The notes: generated by a model from the sequence alone, not told the origin. A DNA stretch of 52,016 bases from Gammaproteobacteria bacterium (GCA_024277755.1 JAJRUN010000021.1:1-52016); one strand, 5' to 3'. Positions 1 to 8,168 are shown, numbered from the stretch's first letter. Made by a program: numbers and translations.

Positions 1-498
1 ATCAATATCAAAAAGTTCATTTAACGTAAGCCGGTAATATGCTTTGAATTTTTTGGGTGAGTGAAGCAGGTTATATTTGAAGCCGAAATAAAATTCGTTA
101 TACGAAATTTTAGCTGTCCGCTCACTTACCACATTTGAAAATTGTCCTTGCAGAAAAAACCCACCTTCAGCAAGGGCACGAGAAAAGGCCTCCCATGTGC
201 CACCACCTACGATAAAGTCAAACTTATCATTCAACTTCCAGGCGAATTCCAGGCCCGCATTTGCTCCAAGGCCTAAATCAGGCAGTGGATTAGGGAAGAG
301 TATTTGACTTTGAGTATTGCCATCTTCATTTACAATATCAGCGATCCCGGCAATTGGCGCCTTAAATTCATGCTCAACCAGATCTTCAAGTGCCGGCCGG
401 TGAAACCCTAGATAAGTACCAACAGATAAACGTGATTGCTCGGCAAATGATTCTGCTACAACCAATAACAAAATAAAAAATACGGATAGGCGAAGCAT
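1..498 (-). CDS. Outer-membrane beta-barrel-like exported protein (partial, C-terminus outside window)
   Basis: A reading frame stays open from an ATG at 496-498 to the window edge: 166 codons with no stop. The first ~20 residues (MLRLSVFFILLLVVAESFA) form a clear signal peptide. The rest alternates aromatic, glycine and polar residues (e.g. FDFIVGGGTWEAF, YNEFYFGFKYNLL), the pattern of outer-membrane barrel strands. I recognise no specific family. It starts 5 bases beyond the stop of the RND exporter gene on the same strand, so it is very likely the last visible gene of that operon and may act as an outer-membrane component for the exporter. The visible part is probably about half or less of the protein. 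Confidence 0.7.
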   Translation of the reverse strand, partial: MLRLSVFFILLLVVAESFAEQSRLSVGTYLGFHRPALEDLVEHEFKAPIAGIADIVNEDGNTQSQILFPNPLPDLGLGANAGLEFAWKLNDKFDFIVGGGTWEAFSRALAEGGFFLQGQFSNVVSERTAKISYNEFYFGFKYNLLHSPKKFKAYYRLTLNELFDID

Positions 499-503
499 CT
501 ATC

Positions 504-2945
504 TCAAGTCTGCTTAGGCACATATTTCTGTAAAATTAGCGGCAACACATACATCGCAACCAAACAACTTATCATCATATAGAAAACAACAAAGACACCT
601 AGTTTGGCGTGGGGCGGAAACTCTGACAACAATAACACTGCAAAACCGGCTGAAACAATAATGGCATTAAATACAATTGTCCTACCAACACCCTTCATTG
701 TGTTCAATACAGCCAGTTCATGACCTTGACCGGCACTTCGGTGTAATTTATAACGAAAGACGTAGTGAACTGCAAAATCAACACCGACACCTATTGCGAT
801 GCCAGCCGCAAGCGCTGTAGAAACATCCAAAGGGATACCAAACCAACCAGCAAAGCCAGCAACAATTGTCGTTGTAATAACAACAGGCAAAACGATAGCA
901 AGCCCACCAATGACTGAACGCAGTAGCAATACCGCCATAAAAAGAATTGCAAGTTTAGAAAACAGCAAGGCAATGGTTTGACTGTCAATGAGCAGGTCAG
1001 CCCAGATATATGAGTTATTTGCTGTGCCAGCGTAATTCACTTTTACACCTGTTCCTGAAAATAACTCCTGAGCATATTCATCTATACCATCAATAATCTG
1101 ATGCAGATACATTGTTTCATCTGTTTTGATCATAACCATGACATTCGCAGTACGGTAATCATAATCAATTACCTCATCAAGCAGCTCTGGTTGACCGGAT
1201 ACAGAATACAAATACAAACCCTCTGCAATCTCTGACCTTGTATCCGGAATACGATAATATTCTTCCTGCATCGAATGCAGACTCTTATTCAAACTTTTTA
1301 AATAATCGACAACAGATAGGCTATCACCTACAAATGGCAGGCTTTCAGCATACTCCTGTAGGGCTTCAATCTTTTTCAGCAAACCGGGTGATTTAAGCGC
1401 TCCTTTCGCTTCCGCCTCAACGACTACATTCAATGTTATTGATCCAGAAAACCTCTCATTCAAAACATCAGTGGAAAGCGCAACATCACTATCCGGTTTG
1501 AAATCACTCATCCAGCTCGAATTCACATATAGACCCGATGTTCCAACCCCCATTATCACAACCAACACAGCGGCAAACATGGCTGCTTTGGCAGGGTTGT
1601 TTGTTAGCAAGCGCGCCATCTTTACTAACACCCTCGTCAAACTATCCTGCCCGTCATGCACTCGCATTGAACGTTTACGCTCAAGATAACCAGCCACTTT
1701 TGGCTTCATTATTGACAGCATTGCCGCAACAAAGGTTATCGTTAACAGCCAACTAAAAATTATCCCTAACACTGTAAACAGACCAAAGACTTTAAAAGGC
1801 GGCATTTCGGCAAATAACAGCGCTAGAAAACCTATTCCTGTTGTCAGCGTTGTCACGACAAGTGGTCGGCTTAAATTTTGCAGTGTAGACATTACTATAT
1901 CGCTACTTTTTTGATACGGATCCTCTAATACCTTGTCGTAATAGCTGCTCATAAAATGAACTGAGTCGCCAATCCCTACGGCAACCAATATAACAGGAAG
2001 CATCGTTGATATTGTGTACATAGGCACGCCAAGAAGCGCCATCACCCCCATCGTCCAGACAATGGCTCCTGCCATAACACCCAATGGCAGTAATACACCT
2101 CGACCAGTTTTGAAGATCATAAACAACACGATTGACATCACCACAACCAGCAATGGAATCATCACTTTAATGTCTTCAATTGCATGTAAGCCTGAAGTTA
2201 CTTCTATTGCGGGCCGACCGGCAATAAAAAACTTATCACCATTTTCTTGTACTTCAGCCACTACTTCGCCATCGCTAGTTTCCTTCCATTTCTGTGAGCT
2301 GCCAGACCATTCGCCACTACCGTCATCCCCCTCAGTTGACCAGCTACCCCATTCTGCTTCAGCCCCGGATTCTGCTGCTACAATAGCCTTTATTTGCCAG
2401 TATGCTTGATAGCGATTATCAACACCTTCTTTAACTTTGGCACGTATCATTGCTGCGCTGCCATCTGCCGACACCAGGTTGCCAATCAATATATCTTTGT
2501 GTTGTTTTACCTTTAATCTTATCTGCTCAATATCGGCATCATTTTCAGGCAGCTCCTTCATCAGCCTGACCGCACCTACACTATCATCATCACCTTCAAA
2601 TAGAGTTGCGGTTGATAACGATGCAACATCTAGATTTCTATTTGCAATAATGGAAGGAAGGGCCGAGACTTTCTCGGTTATTCTTTTTATTTTTGCTAAT
2701 GTTTCTTTATTAAATATTGTCTTTTCTTTGTTTACAATTACGATAACAATCGCATCTTTTGCACCAAAAACTCTTTCTATCTTTTCATCGTATTCAATCG
2801 CAGCATGGCCCTTCGGCATATACACACGCGCATCAGTTTCCCACTCAAGCTTATTTAACTGAAGCGCTAGGTATACAGTAATAACAAGCACTACTGTAAG
2901 CACAACTTTTGGATATGACGTTACGAATTTATAATAGGATTTCAA
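504..2945 (-). CDS. RND-superfamily exporter, MmpL/HAE3 type
   Basis: An 813-residue inner-membrane transporter of the MmpL-like (COG1033) RND group, which moves lipids and other hydrophobic molecules using the proton gradient. It shows the expected twofold layout: TM1 near residues 10-28, a first periplasmic domain, five clustered helices at about 262-410, a TM near 450-470, a second periplasmic domain, and a last helix cluster at about 660-805. The TM4 and TM10 signatures AVGIGDSVHF and GVGVDFAVHY carry the conserved aspartates. Residues ~193-236 form an unusual Trp/Gly/Ser/Glu-rich insert in the first periplasmic domain. The gene lies 12 bases after the DUF1302-like gene. No adaptor protein is present, which fits HAE3-type systems. 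The substrate is unknown. Confidence 0.85.
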   Translation of the reverse strand: MKSYYKFVTSYPKVVLTVVLVITVYLALQLNKLEWETDARVYMPKGHAAIEYDEKIERVFGAKDAIVIVIVNKEKTIFNKETLAKIKRITEKVSALPSIIANRNLDVASLSTATLFEGDDDSVGAVRLMKELPENDADIEQIRLKVKQHKDILIGNLVSADGSAAMIRAKVKEGVDNRYQAYWQIKAIVAAESGAEAEWGSWSTEGDDGSGEWSGSSQKWKETSDGEVVAEVQENGDKFFIAGRPAIEVTSGLHAIEDIKVMIPLLVVVMSIVLFMIFKTGRGVLLPLGVMAGAIVWTMGVMALLGVPMYTISTMLPVILVAVGIGDSVHFMSSYYDKVLEDPYQKSSDIVMSTLQNLSRPLVVTTLTTGIGFLALLFAEMPPFKVFGLFTVLGIIFSWLLTITFVAAMLSIMKPKVAGYLERKRSMRVHDGQDSLTRVLVKMARLLTNNPAKAAMFAAVLVVIMGVGTSGLYVNSSWMSDFKPDSDVALSTDVLNERFSGSITLNVVVEAEAKGALKSPGLLKKIEALQEYAESLPFVGDSLSVVDYLKSLNKSLHSMQEEYYRIPDTRSEIAEGLYLYSVSGQPELLDEVIDYDYRTANVMVMIKTDETMYLHQIIDGIDEYAQELFSGTGVKVNYAGTANNSYIWADLLIDSQTIALLFSKLAILFMAVLLLRSVIGGLAIVLPVVITTTIVAGFAGWFGIPLDVSTALAAGIAIGVGVDFAVHYVFRYKLHRSAGQGHELAVLNTMKGVGRTIVFNAIIVSAGFAVLLLSEFPPHAKLGVFVVFYMMISCLVAMYVLPLILQKYVPKQT

Positions 2946-2957
2946 AACGATCTCACC

Positions 2958-4436
2958 TTAGAATGAGTATTTGAATTCGAAGAACACTCTATCATTATTA
3001 TGAAAATTCCCAAGGAATTGTGCGCGCTGAACTTCCGCATTAAATCCACCTTGAGCTGTGACTGTGGACAAACCAAAATCTGACTTAGCACCATCAAACA
3101 AATCCAGCCCAACAGCGACCTGAAAACTATCCGTCAATTGAAACATTGCCTTTGGCTTTAAATATGACTCATTCATCTGTTGCAAGTAAATCCACAACAT
3201 CTGAACCGTCATTGAATACTCAGTAAACTCTCGTCTAACAAAAACATTATACGAAGTATCAAGTCGCCCTTGAATTAAATTATCTTCATAATTTAGAATC
3301 ACCCACTGCATCATGCCAACAGCAACATCCCATTTCATTGCCACAAAATCAACGCCAACACCCCATCGTATGTGATCCTTTTGAACTTCACCATTTGTAT
3401 CTACATAACCGTCATTATTTTCATCTGCAGTATTGCTTCTACCAAAAAATTTGTTTTCAACATATGCCATTTCAGATTTTAATATGTAATCTCCTATCGG
3501 CTTTACTGCCGTCAGTCCATACATAGATATTCTGGTATACGAGGGGAAAAACTCAGGTCCTTCGCTTGCACTAGCGCCAATTTTTACTGTTCTGAAAATT
3601 ACCGGAAAATCATCCCATGTATATAAATAGCTAAATGATAATTCTGCATCATAGACTGTTGTGTCCAGCTTTATTCCTAGTTCAGAATTTTTTAATGTCC
3701 ACGATTCAGGCTTCCTCGTTCCTGGCACCTCCTGTAACAATTCCCATTCAGAACCCTGTGGAGCAGGCTTATGAAACCTTAAATCTGGAATCCAGACGAA
3801 CTGAACATCGCCAACATCTGCATAGTAGTCTAGCTTAGCGCTCCAAAGCGGGATCCTATAATCGATTAAATCAGGTAGAATTAGCTCCCTAAAGTCCATC
3901 GGATTTATCTCATCGACAATTCTTACACCCTCAAGAACTCCCCATATGATGTATTGTTTACCTAAACGAATGTCCATATTGTCCAACGAAATATCCATAT
4001 ATAACTCACGGATATCTGCTACCGAACTATCTTTATCTTGATCAAGGTTTTCTACAAATGCTAGCGGCTCTTCCGAGTTTCGTTCTAATCGCGCAACGAT
4101 CGTTTCATAGTTAAATAAGTCGTATACATGGTCATAATAAGCCCAGCCACTAAAGTTTATATCCATAAAGCTATTAACGGGATACTTTGCATTTAGGTAG
4201 GCTATATTCCTTATTTTGGTAATTGAACGAGGCTCACGAATGCGATATGCCGTTTCATTCTTCAAATACCCACCCAGCTTCAGCTTTGACCACACACCAA
4301 CCTTTTCTTCACTTTCCAATGGTGCAGTAAAAATTGAATCGAAGTCCAATCCAAAATCTGTTTCTTGCGCTGATAATACATTGGCATACAAACTACAAAG
4401 TAAGACGCCCATACAAGCAAGCAGACGCCGAATCAT
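2958..4436 (-). CDS. DUF1302-like outer-membrane protein
   Basis: A 492-residue exported protein with a signal peptide ending near VLSAQ (residue ~24) and a long barrel-like sequence ending in the aromatic residue F (KYSF), as outer-membrane barrels usually do. The segment LGKQYIIWGVLEGVRIVDEI followed by NPMDF resembles the conserved block of DUF1302-type barrels, which often sit beside MmpL-type RND exporters and LolA-like proteins; I infer membership from that motif and context. It is cotranscribed with the exporter (12-base gap) and follows the regulator gene by 24 bases. Likely role: outer-membrane partner or exit channel for whatever the RND protein moves. Family assignment is moderately certain; function is inferred. 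Confidence 0.7.
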   Translation of the reverse strand: MIRRLLACMGVLLCSLYANVLSAQETDFGLDFDSIFTAPLESEEKVGVWSKLKLGGYLKNETAYRIREPRSITKIRNIAYLNAKYPVNSFMDINFSGWAYYDHVYDLFNYETIVARLERNSEEPLAFVENLDQDKDSSVADIRELYMDISLDNMDIRLGKQYIIWGVLEGVRIVDEINPMDFRELILPDLIDYRIPLWSAKLDYYADVGDVQFVWIPDLRFHKPAPQGSEWELLQEVPGTRKPESWTLKNSELGIKLDTTVYDAELSFSYLYTWDDFPVIFRTVKIGASASEGPEFFPSYTRISMYGLTAVKPIGDYILKSEMAYVENKFFGRSNTADENNDGYVDTNGEVQKDHIRWGVGVDFVAMKWDVAVGMMQWVILNYEDNLIQGRLDTSYNVFVRREFTEYSMTVQMLWIYLQQMNESYLKPKAMFQLTDSFQVAVGLDLFDGAKSDFGLSTVTAQGGFNAEVQRAQFLGNFHNNDRVFFEFKYSF

Positions 4437-4460
4437 ACTCTGCTACCAGTATATAAGTGA

Positions 4461-4877
4461 CTAAATATTTTCCTTACAGGCACAACAAATCACTACAGGT
4501 TGCCGCGCACCTAGACCAATACTTGCCTCTGCACCTCTCTGCAGCTCTAACCCACACCCAGAACACTCGACAACTTTGTTTAATTGTATTAATTCCCAAC
4601 CAATCACCGAACTAAAGTTTTCGGAAATCGCCTTTTTATCACTCAAACCAACAGAAGGGTTTAATACGTCCTCACCTACTACACCCTCTTTGAATGCATC
4701 TTCAAGTGTATTTCTAATCAAAATTGAAACGGGGATTCCAAGAGCCTTAGCTCTTTCAACTACCCTGTCACGTAAAACCTTTGGAACTCTAGCACCGAGA
4801 TATTCTTCCTTTCTTTTCATTGCTACGGAAACGGCCTTATCACGTCTAGCCTTTCCTATTGTTCGCATATCTTCCAT
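4461..4877 (-). CDS. Ribbon-helix-helix regulator with C-terminal zinc-knuckle
   Basis: A 138-residue protein. Residues ~24-62 (EEYLGARVPKVLRDRVVERA, then LGIPVSILIRNTLEDAF) read as a ribbon-helix-helix DNA-binding fold: a short strand followed by two helices. The basic N-terminus would touch DNA. The C-terminal part has two cysteine pairs, C105-x2-C108 and C131-x2-C134, likely binding one zinc. It begins 13 bases downstream of a 49-bp palindrome, an ideal operator for a dimeric or tetrameric RHH protein, so self-repression is likely. It is followed at 24 bases by the DUF1302-like/RND/barrel genes, which it probably controls. I know no named homologue; the RHH plus zinc-pair combination is unusual. 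Confidence 0.75.
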   Translation of the reverse strand: MEDMRTIGKARRDKAVSVAMKRKEEYLGARVPKVLRDRVVERAKALGIPVSILIRNTLEDAFKEGVVGEDVLNPSVGLSDKKAISENFSSVIGWELIQLNKVVECSGCGLELQRGAEASIGLGARQPVVICCACKENI

Positions 4878-4890
4878 TTGTTTCGAACCT

Positions 4891-4943
4891 CACATAGATT
4901 TCAAATGTATAACAATGTTATACATTTGAAATCTATGTGTCAA
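4891..4943 (-). promoter_or_regulatory. 49-bp palindromic operator with overlapping -35 element upstream of the RHH regulator
   Basis: Two perfect 24-base arms (4891-4914 and 4916-4939) surround one central base at 4915. The arms meet at ATAACA-A-TGTTAT. On the minus strand a consensus -35 TTGACA (4943-4938) overlaps the outer edge, with possible -10 hexamers TAACAT (17-base spacing) or TATAAC (15-base spacing) inside the palindrome. A repressor bound here would block the promoter of the regulator and its downstream genes. No T-run follows on either side, which argues against a terminator. Confidence 0.75.
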
Positions 4944-4971
4944 TCGATGCTTTCCAACTTTAGCCGGCCAC

Positions 4972-5778
4972 CTACATACCCTTTTTTAATGAACGCTCGG
5001 TAAACACCCGCGGCGAAACACCAACATTTACACGCACATCCTCAATGGTAAAAATAGACTTATGCCTTGTCTGCACATTGGCTACCACCACCCTATCCCA
5101 CACCCATGCTTCAGCCACTTTCTGCCACGTAAGTTTTTGTTTTTTTAGTATATTTCCCTGCCTGTCATAATAATCCGTTTTTATCCTTACGCAACTTTCC
5201 CAATTCAACCCCTTTTTATACCAAGATACTTTTCTGCTATATAAGGCATCATCTTCTTTTGGCTTAATCTCTACCTGGTAAAACTCGACGCCCTTTTTAT
5301 CAAATTGCCCTAACAAGACATAGCTATCATCGCCAATCGACCTGTCCTCTATATCCCCATAAGTAAGATCTGAACCTAGGAAACTATCGCCTGGATCACG
5401 TACCGAGACACGCCGCACCTTTCTCAAATGCGGCAAATACAACCACTGATCAGCCATCTTTTTTTCACTGGCCACATAGCCCCAACGCATAAACCCTGTA
5501 CCTTTTGCATCCGGTGGAAACTCGGTAAGCAACACCATTTTGTCCGCAACGCCTCCTTCCCCCATATAGTTTTTCCAGAATCTACGGTAAATATTCTTAC
5601 GTTGATTACCATCCTTATCAATCAACTCAATTGTCAGCACAGACCTTTGATCAGCGCCCGGGTTCTTATACTCACAATTCTGAATAATACTTTCGACTGA
5701 ACCATCTTCCGCAGCAAATCCAGGCTCAGAATAAAACCCGCCTAAGGTAAGCAAAATAAATGGTACGCTGTATTTCAT
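4972..5778 (-). CDS. LolA-like outer-membrane lipoprotein-sorting family protein
   Basis: A 268-residue exported protein with a signal peptide ending near GFAAED (residue ~23). The body matches the LolA-like family encoded beside MmpL-type exporters: a conserved central block with WLYLPHLRKVRRVSVRDPGD and SFLGSDLTYGDIEDR (residues ~110-145), then the DYYDRQGNILKKQKLTW region. The fold is an open half-barrel that carries lipid in the periplasm. Here it probably shuttles the RND substrate, or couples the RND exporter to the outer membrane. It is upstream of and codirectional with the RHH regulator, DUF1302-like and RND genes. A strong terminator at 5821-5850 separates it from the exported paralogue upstream, so it likely has its own promoter or depends on read-through. 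Confidence 0.75.
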   Translation of the reverse strand: MKYSVPFILLTLGGFYSEPGFAAEDGSVESIIQNCEYKNPGADQRSVLTIELIDKDGNQRKNIYRRFWKNYMGEGGVADKMVLLTEFPPDAKGTGFMRWGYVASEKKMADQWLYLPHLRKVRRVSVRDPGDSFLGSDLTYGDIEDRSIGDDSYVLLGQFDKKGVEFYQVEIKPKEDDALYSRKVSWYKKGLNWESCVRIKTDYYDRQGNILKKQKLTWQKVAEAWVWDRVVVANVQTRHKSIFTIEDVRVNVGVSPRVFTERSLKKGM

Positions 5779-5820
5779 CCCGTCAAAGTCACTCTCATTG
5801 TTTTAAAGGAGATTCCGCAC

Positions 5821-5850
5821 AAAAAAAAGGAGGGGCGCAGCCCCTCCTTT
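5821..5850 (-). terminator. Rho-independent terminator after exported paralogue A
   Basis: A perfect 11-bp stem (AAAGGAGGGGC at 5826-5836, GCCCCTCCTTT at 5840-5850) with a GCA loop. On the minus strand it is followed by a T-run, 25 bases after the stop of the exported-protein gene. This is a strong, nearly ideal terminator, as expected for a highly expressed single-gene transcript. Confidence 0.9.
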
Positions 5851-5875
5851 CTATATTGTAATGCTTTATTACGCT

Positions 5876-6787
5876 TTAGAATGGACCTGCATCTGCGGCA
5901 GATGAACTACCCCAAACAGTTGTATCCCAATCAATTGGCGCAACAGCTGAACCACCTGACAAGCTAAATGAATTTACAAGCGCTGGCGTTGTTAAATTCT
6001 CATAGGCAGTAAAACCAAACTCCTGCCCTACACCATCAATTGCCGCCATATCCTGACCAATCCAGATAGCCTTGATGCGATCCTCAGCCTGCCAGCTAAT
6101 TGATCCATCAGCACCCAAATTTGCAGTTCCTGCATTTGGGTTTTCTCCACCACTTACTTCAACAAGTACGAATTCTTGCGAACCGGCACCTTGAGTAGTG
6201 GTTGCCTCCTGAATATCGACCTGACTGCTGATTCTCATCAGTTTTCCAGCAGAACCTTGATTTCCAAGCTGCTTCAACCAGAATTTTGCGTCAAAATCTT
6301 CAGCACCAGATGCTGTATCATCAGCGATAATAGCCTGATAAATTTTTGTTACATCATTAGTACCATCATTTGCCCAGCCTGTACCCAGCTCGGTAGATCC
6401 TTCAAAGGTCTCTGTCAACGTACCGGTCACGGTTGTTTCTTTCATCATTGACTTATCAGCCAAGCCACCTACATTACCGGTTCGAACATAACTTTCATCG
6501 GAGAAGACCAGCGAACCAGGGGCTCCAGTCGCTGTTTTATCCGTAATAATCGTCTGGAAAAAGTCATTGCCACTGGATGTTTCAGTAATCTGACGCTGAA
6601 AAAAACCTTCGCCAGTCACTGCAGTTGAACACGTAAAACCAGTTGGACATGACGCAGTAGTAGTAATTGTTCCACCACTTACTGACCACGCATCAAATGA
6701 TCCTGTCGGTGATGCCGCCATCGCCGCACCTGAAAGTAACAGCCCTACCGCACCTGCTGAACTCGCCGCTCTGAATGCCTTACTCAT
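5876..6787 (-). CDS. Exported protein of unknown function, paralogue A
   Basis: A 303-residue protein with a signal peptide (MSKAFRAASSAGAVGLLLSG, cleavage after AMA near residue 24). The mature part is Gly/Ser/Thr/Asp-rich and probably beta-rich, has a CPTGFTC cysteine pair near its start, and ends in WGSSSAADAGPF. It is clearly paralogous along its full length to the gene at 7196-8137, sharing blocks such as DESYVRTGNV, TVTGTLTETFEGSTELGTGW and DFDAKFWLKQLG. The start is fixed by a strong ribosome-binding site (TAGGAGGC). It has its own promoter, a leader hairpin and a strong terminator. I recognise no family. It is probably a secreted or periplasmic protein made in quantity, functionally tied to the neighbouring LolA/RND genes. 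Confidence 0.8.
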   Translation of the reverse strand: MSKAFRAASSAGAVGLLLSGAAMAASPTGSFDAWSVSGGTITTTASCPTGFTCSTAVTGEGFFQRQITETSSGNDFFQTIITDKTATGAPGSLVFSDESYVRTGNVGGLADKSMMKETTVTGTLTETFEGSTELGTGWANDGTNDVTKIYQAIIADDTASGAEDFDAKFWLKQLGNQGSAGKLMRISSQVDIQEATTTQGAGSQEFVLVEVSGGENPNAGTANLGADGSISWQAEDRIKAIWIGQDMAAIDGVGQEFGFTAYENLTTPALVNSFSLSGGSAVAPIDWDTTVWGSSSAADAGPF

Positions 6788-6816
6788 TTTTTAAAGCCTC
6801 CTAATCCTCAAGTAAC

Positions 6817-6837
6817 AGAGATAACAACATCTCTTCC
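6817..6837 (-). promoter_or_regulatory. 5' leader hairpin of paralogue A
   Basis: A 6-bp perfect stem (6817-6822 with 6829-6834, AGAGAT/ATCTCT on the plus strand) 30 bases upstream of the start codon. The same element, at the same distance and with compensatory stem changes, precedes paralogue B (8169-8189). Candidate mRNA-stability or translation-control structure. Confidence 0.55.
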
Positions 6838-6934
6838 TATTTGTCAGTATTTTTACCACTAGTATCACACTGCAGTCAACAGCACACGTTAAATTCTTAT
6901 TAAAATTAACACTTACTATACATGGTTGTTGCAC

Positions 6935-6963
6935 AATGTATAACACTGTTTTTTCACTGTCAA
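6935..6963 (-). promoter_or_regulatory. Candidate promoter of paralogue A overlapping an RHH-operator-like core
   Basis: On the minus strand a consensus -35 TTGACA (6963-6958), a 17-base spacer and -10 TACATT (6940-6935). Bases 6935-6950 read AATGTATAACACTGTT, matching 15 of 16 bases of the core of the palindrome at 4904-4919. A further TATACAT at 6917-6923 forms an inverted match with ATGTATA at 6936-6942. The RHH regulator may therefore also act here. Confidence 0.5.
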
Positions 6964-7133
6964 GCTAATCACGCTAAAATGAACAGCATGATCAATGCAC
7001 AGACCATTTGCGATAATTATAAAAACAAATCACTTTAATTGCTAAGCTTTACTTCCAACAGCATACAAGAGTAGGGCGGACACAACCTAAATCGCCCGCA
7101 TTGAATCACAAAAGAACCATTAATTTTCGCCAT

Positions 7134-7160
7134 AAAAAAAGGGGCTAAGCCCCTTTTTTT
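7134..7160 (-). terminator. Rho-independent terminator after exported paralogue B
   Basis: Plus strand AAAAAAAGGGGC, loop TAA, GCCCCTTTTTTT: a symmetrical 12-bp stem with T-runs on both strands, 36 bases after the stop of paralogue B. Efficient and bidirectional in principle. Confidence 0.9.
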
Positions 7161-7195
7161 ATTTCATTATTTTAATTACGGTTTATGCGTATACC

Positions 7196-8137
7196 TTAGA
7201 ACGGCCCGGCATCTGCAGCTGACGAACTACCCCAAGTTGGTACATTCCAATCTACAGGGGTAGAAGACGAACCTGCCAACAAACTAAATGTATTTACTGC
7301 ACCGGTTGTTCCACCAGTAAAATCCTCATAAGCAGTAAAACCAAACTCTTGCTGAACACCCGCAATCGCCGACATATCCTGACCAACCCAAATTGCCTTA
7401 ATACGATCACCTGCTGCCCACGTGATTGAACCGTCAGCACCAAGATCAGCGGTAGCCCCGGCACTATTCTCAGAACCACTCAGTTCAACGAGGACAAAGT
7501 CTTGTGTGCCAGCACCCGCAGCTGGGGTGGTCGTCGCCTCTTGAATATCAACTTGACTACTAATTCTCATAAGCTTACCAGCACTACCTTCAGCACCAAG
7601 CTGCTTTAACCAGAATTTCGCATCAAAATCTTCTGCACCTGAGGCCGTATCATCAGCGATAATAGCTTGATATATCTGCGCAAGATCATTACTACCGCCG
7701 TTTGCCCAACCGGTACCTAATTCTGTTGAACCTTCAAAGGTTTCAGTTAAAGTACCCGTTACGGTGACATCCTTCATCTGAGTTTTATCAGCCAAACCTG
7801 TTACGTTACCAGTACGCACATAACTTTCATCTGAAAATGTCAGCCCACCAGGCGTACCAGAGACTGTTTTGTCCGTGATAATCGTCTGAAAAAAGTCATT
7901 CCCACTTGAATCTTCCGTAATTTGACGCTGATAGAACCCTTCACCAGTCACCGCTGTCGCACAAGTAAAACCTGTCGGACAGTTCGCGCCCGTCCCTCCC
8001 GTTGATGTGGGGGTAATAGTGCCTGTTGAGACCGCCCACGCATCAAACGTTCCTGTCGGAGAAGCCGCCATCGATGCACCTGAAAGCACTAACGCTGCCA
8101 CACCTATTGAGCTTGCCGCCCTGAATACCTTACTCAT
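7196..8137 (-). CDS. Exported protein of unknown function, paralogue B
   Basis: A 313-residue protein beginning at the ATG at 8135-8137 (MSKVFRAASS). An in-frame ATG 15 codons upstream lacks homology to paralogue A; the chosen start has the ribosome-binding site TAGGAGGC and aligns with paralogue A. Signal peptide with cleavage after SMA near residue 24, CPTGFTC cysteine pair, and the same C-terminal WGSSSAADAGPF. It differs from A mainly by short insertions: a TPTSTGGTGAN segment before the cysteines and GGTTG near the C-terminus. Separate promoter region, leader hairpin and terminator indicate independent transcription. Function unknown. Tandem duplication followed by divergence is the simplest origin. 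Confidence 0.8.
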   Translation of the reverse strand: MSKVFRAASSIGVAALVLSGASMAASPTGTFDAWAVSTGTITPTSTGGTGANCPTGFTCATAVTGEGFYQRQITEDSSGNDFFQTIITDKTVSGTPGGLTFSDESYVRTGNVTGLADKTQMKDVTVTGTLTETFEGSTELGTGWANGGSNDLAQIYQAIIADDTASGAEDFDAKFWLKQLGAEGSAGKLMRISSQVDIQEATTTPAAGAGTQDFVLVELSGSENSAGATADLGADGSITWAAGDRIKAIWVGQDMSAIAGVQQEFGFTAYEDFTGGTTGAVNTFSLLAGSSSTPVDWNVPTWGSSSAADAGPF

Positions 8138-8168
8138 TTTAAAGCCTCCTACAAATCCCAAGTCAATC

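Larger units (their letters stand above)
6788..7195. other. Intergenic region between the two exported paralogues
   Basis: 408 bases without a gene. The part near 6787 holds the leader hairpin and promoter of paralogue A. The middle (about 6965-7130) is AT-rich and shows nothing I can name. The part near 7196 holds the terminator of paralogue B. Confidence 0.8.

Noticed and set aside
4891..4939. Palindrome read as a rho-independent terminator for the LolA-like gene
   Set aside because: No T-run on either side, and the sequence is AT-rich, symmetrical and placed at a promoter; an operator fits better.
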